Source: Mnemiopsis leidyi (Eukaryota > Ctenophora > Tentaculata > Lobata > Bolinopsidae). Taken from it: a stretch of 36,199 nucleotides of DNA. Location of the stretch: NCBI GenBank assembly GCA_000226015.1, contig JH154921.1, positions 102,373-138,571 on the forward strand, written 5' to 3'. Positions 33,451-36,199 of the stretch are shown one piece after another; within the stretch, counting starts at the first letter, position 1; each line of letters begins with the position of its first letter. The translations under genes and the position numbers were made by a program. A model generated the notes under the pieces. That model was given only the letters and a program-made list of their open reading frames with translations. It had not been told where the DNA came from and made no database searches.

Positions 33451-33592
33451 GTGGCAACTATACCCTAGAAAAGACACTTAACCAAAAATTTTTGAACCTC
33501 ATGACTAAAATTCTCAATCGATTTTTTGTCAAATTATAAAAAAAGGTTGCCAGCCCCTAGTATGACAACATGAACTGTGGTATAGGACTCGA
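33451..33592 (+). repeat. Dispersed repeat family B, copy 2
   Basis: It aligns with 16896-17056 from GTGGCAAC through AGAAAAGACACTTAACC, ATTCTCAATCGAT and TAGTATGACAACATGAA-TGTGGTATA. A short inverted match to its start, GTGTCTTTTCTGGCTGG, lies at 33923-33939, suggesting an element of about 490 bp with imperfect inverted ends. Confidence 0.72.
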
Positions 33593-33594
33593 CT

Positions 33595-33920
33595 TTGAGC
33601 TACAAGAAAAGTTAGACCTACATTTTGACGTGAAGTTTAACAGCGAATCCGATGGTGGCAGTCCCAAAGCTCAAAAACCTTATTTAGACCCCCTATATGG
33701 CCCTTATTGACCCCCTATATCCCAAAAATGAAAATTTTCAACTTTGAGGTAGGAGAAAAGTTAGACTAGTATTTTCACGTAAAATTTTACAGGAATCTGA
33801 ATTAAAAGTTCGAAGCTGAAAAAATATCACGTGACCCCCTACAAGTGACCCCTTTTTCTTGAGCTAGAAGAAAAGTTTGACCAGTATTTAGACGTAAAAT
33901 TACAATAAATCTGAAAACCA
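33595..33920 (+). repeat. Three diverged copies of a 60-bp unit
   Basis: The phrase TTGAGCTA-AAGAAAAGTT, then GACCAGTATTT-GACGTAAAAT and AATCTGA recurs at about 33595, 33743 and 33858, separated by unlike spacers containing GACCCCCTATATGG. It appears to be the interior of the family B element. Confidence 0.6.
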
Positions 33921-34149
33921 CGTGTCTTTTCTGGCTGGAGGCACGCTTTGCGTTTTGCGACTGATAAATGATTAAAACATTAAAACTCTTAATTTATACC
34001 AAACCAATTGAGCTGTGTGAGAGGTTACCAAGTCTTAATTATAATCTGTTGTCAAATTCAAACATTTGACAACGTAACATCAAAGTTCTATGAGGTGATA
34101 ACACCCTCGACCAGGTCGTATTAAGGGTTGCATTAAGGTATTAGGGTAC

Positions 34150-34493
34150 ACACAGGCCCCCACTCCATGCTGCTTAATAAACCTGTGCAATAAGGTCTTT
34201 CCCTGTAGTAGTATCAGTCCATGCTGCTTAATAAACCTGTGCAATAAGGTCTTTCCCTGTAGTAGTATCAGTCCATGCTGCTTAATAAACCTGTGCAATA
34301 AGGTCTTTCCCTGTAGTAGTATCAGTCCATACTGCTTAATAAACCTGTGCAACAAGGTCTTTCCCTGTAGTAGTATCAGTCCATACTGCTTAATAAACCT
34401 GTGCAATAAGGTCTTTCCCTGTAGTAGTATCAGTCCATACTGCTTAATAAACCTGTGCAACAAGGTCTTTCCCTGTAGTAGTATCAGTCCATA
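34150..34493. repeat. 54-bp minisatellite, six copies
   Basis: Units of CCATGCTGCTTAATAAACCT, then GTGCAATAAGGTCTTTCCCT and GTAGTAGTATCAGT. Variant sites (CATG/CATA and CAATAAGG/CAACAAGG) fall in an ordered pattern: three CATG units, then CATA units with CAACAAGG alternating. As 54 is a multiple of 3, the minus strand stays open with an 18-residue period; nothing else suggests a real protein. Confidence 0.92.
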
Positions 34494-34760
34494 TACGCGA
34501 CCCTGATCATCCTTCCTTCAGACGAGGAATTTTGTCATTTGATACTTCTATATAACGCAGTTATAGCTGTCGCTTTGCATGTTGGGCTTTAATGTAGTGC
34601 TATTAATTGATTGATGAGTTTGTGCTGTTGACAAAACTTTAGTTTTTGTTTGGGTGCTATGTTTTTGAAGATTCATAATTGGGTCAGGCGATTTACAGCC
34701 TGTTTTCGATATTTAGTTTATTGTCTAGTTTATTGTCCTTTTGTCTAATAATCAAATAAC

Positions 34761-34787
34761 TTAATACTTACTTACTTACTTACTTAA
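34761..34787. repeat. LINE 3' microsatellite tail (TAAG)n
   Basis: On the minus strand the LINE stop codon is followed at once by TAAGTAAGTAAGTAAGTAAG, a simple-repeat tail of the kind that ends many non-LTR retrotransposons. Confidence 0.8.
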
Positions 34788-35020
34788 GTCGGCTTCTTAG
34801 TCCGAGCAGCTACGACACCCCTCCACACATCACGATCAAGCATCATTGTCCGGATCTCGTCAGTACTAGACAGGCTGGTATCCCTCTTCAGCATGTCGAT
34901 GTAGTTGAGGTGTGGTCTGCCACGTCCTCTGTGTCCATGCTGCGGTTCCCAGAATAAAAGCTTGTTTGCCAGAAGGTCTTCATGTCTGGCAATATGGCCT
35001 GCCTTAATATGGAAATCGGA
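34784..35020 (-). mobile_element. Non-LTR retrotransposon (LINE) 3' fragment, C-terminus of the reverse transcriptase polyprotein
   Basis: An open frame of about 78 codons runs from a stop near 35021 to TAA at 34784. It contains GHIARHEDLLANKLLFWEP, HGHRGRGRPHLNYIDMLKRD and MLDRDVWRGVV. This order (HV-R..., WEP-HG-R-RGRP---Y-D-L--D, and M-DR--WR) is the typical extreme C-terminus of animal endonuclease/reverse-transcriptase LINE proteins. The rest of the element is absent, as in a 5'-truncated insertion. No frame break occurs in the remaining piece, so the insertion may be fairly young. Confidence 0.87.
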
Positions 35021-35374
35021 TCAATCTGTAAGACATATGACTTATTTCTAAGTCAATTACCAATTTCATAATTGCCATTAGAAAAATATTCTACCTGTCC
35101 GCGATTCTTGGATGATTATGGTCGAAAGATACGATAAGAGTTGCGTATCTTGATCAAAGCAACTCATGGGTCTCTAACGCTATGAAATACTTGTTGTAAA
35201 CTCAAGGTCTCAACAAGGGGTATATTGTATCGCATCGTGATAATATTGTATATTATGGGTCTTAACCATTGCCATTTGCGTTATATTGTACTTATTTAAG
35301 TTGCCATAATTCGGTGGACAATTTTGAGTAAAAAATACGCTGCGGCTTGCAGAGGAATTTTCATTTTCATTTCA

Positions 35375-35425
35375 CTGACAATACATAGTACTATAGCATA
35401 GTACTATAGTATAGTACTATAGTAC
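35375..35425. repeat. TAGTACTATAG palindromic repeat
   Basis: Overlapping copies of ATAGTACTATAG are each self-complementary, so the tract can form a cruciform or hairpin. Confidence 0.75.
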
Positions 35426-35802
35426 ATATGACTAAAGCCTTATATTTAGGAAATGATTCATCGAAACGACAACGATCACATGCTTAAGTAATCCCTATTT
35501 GTTCTACAAGTACAATGAGCCAATATGAGTTTTTTTACTACGAAAGAGCTGTTATTATGATAAAGTCATAACAGTTCTACCCGGGAAACAACGGTCATTA
35601 CTGCCCCTTTTCTTCCTAAAAATTGGGCTACTTTACAAAGCGTCGAAAGCCAAAGCAGTGAAACTAAATGTTTTAGCTATCTTTTAAGAATTTATTGCCG
35701 GAAGTTAATTGTTATTGACATACCATCATGATACGATGTATTCAATTTTAATGCGTCATCACCAATTATTCTATGACATACAGCTTATTACAATGAATTT
35801 TC

Positions 35803-35952
35803 CAAAAACCAATAAATTGGTTGCTCCCTTTGACCGGGGAGAGTATCTTGGCTGTTCCCTATTAAAATAAAGTGATATTCCGATTAAGCCCGGGGTAGCA
35901 ATTAACGTTAACTCCGTCAACTTTCTCTCGGTCGCTTGCTTTTGAGTTTTTA
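35803..35952 (-). repeat. Dispersed repeat family A, copy 3 (complete, inverted)
   Basis: Read on the minus strand it has AAAACTCAAAAGCAAGCGACCGAG, then GGGCTTAATCGGAATATCACTTTATTTTAAT, CTCTCCCCGGTCAAAGGGAGC and AACCAATTTATTGG. It is the fullest copy in the window and sets the element at about 150 bp. Confidence 0.85.
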
Positions 35953-36115
35953 TGGCTACGCGTAGGTAGATTTTTTACCTCACCACTTTGCACTCTTTAA
36001 TGTTTAATTTTAAAAGTATTTCTATCTTGATCTTACAAATCTTCATCTGTCATCTACAACTTCATCTAAAACTACAACTTACGAGCAAAGCCCGCTTAAA
36101 TAATACTGGTAAATT

Positions 36116-36199
36116 TTTAAAAACTCAAAAGCAAGCGACCGAGTAGTCCGAGACCAAACGTTCTAAAAGTCTAAGTCGCTAGATTTTTGTGTTAAAAGC
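36116..36199 (+). repeat. Dispersed repeat family A, copy 4 (cut by the window edge)
   Basis: AAAAACTCAAAAGCAAGCGACCGAG at 36119-36143 is identical to the inverted word ending copy 3, 165 bp away. After it the sequence differs from the other copies (TAGTCCGAGACC...), so it may be another subtype, or only this end is shared. Confidence 0.65.

Noticed and set aside
34080..34463. Minus-strand 127-codon frame with an 18-residue repeat
   Set aside because: Open only because the 54-bp unit is a multiple of three; no signal peptide, domain or flanking exon.
1..36199. CRISPR arrays
   Set aside because: The tandem repeats have no unique spacers of constant length, and the window is eukaryotic.

Overview
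The window is a piece of an AT-rich, intron-rich, repeat-laden animal nuclear genome. Evidence: GT-AG introns of about 70-1,600 bp, animal-type extracellular domains (papain-type peptidase, ShKT, sushi/CCP, kringle, matrixin), a rhodopsin-like GPCR, a tRNA-derived SINE-like element, a LINE tail, many minisatellites and one assembly gap. It looks like an invertebrate. ShKT plus CCP/kringle proteins and EKR-type processing sites would suit a cnidarian- or ctenophore-like animal, but the phylum cannot be fixed from the sequence alone.

Layout: 1-6141 is non-genic (a CAGTAAAACC-type array, inverted-repeat elements, a TTTCCTTTTATATA array, a SINE-like element). 6142-11584 (+, possibly to 12034) is a class A GPCR in nine coding exons. 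12992-15135 (-) is a compact secreted matrix metalloproteinase in two coding exons. 15136-18328 is repeat-rich and holds copies of two dispersed repeats. 18329-27122 (-) is the centrepiece: a 19-exon gene whose phases all join into one 703-residue secreted protein, with a cathepsin-like C1 peptidase, a Cys-rich tail, a charged linker, a ShKT domain, a sushi/CCP domain and a kringle-like domain. 28413-28649 (+) is a possible single-exon small membrane protein. 30915-31822 (-) is a small four-exon gene for a 105-residue secreted, Lys/Glu-rich protein, whose exons are all too short to stand out as ORFs. 31823-36199 is repeat territory: a second copy of one dispersed repeat, a 54-bp minisatellite, the 3' end of a LINE, and two head-to-head copies of another dispersed repeat.

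Taken together, three minus-strand genes encode proteins with signal peptides, two of them proteases with dibasic activation sites. The recurring LEKR processing motif in the peptidase gene and in the small neighbour hints that both pass through the same secretory processing route. All exon models were built by hand from splice-site motifs and phase compatibility; none is confirmed by transcripts.
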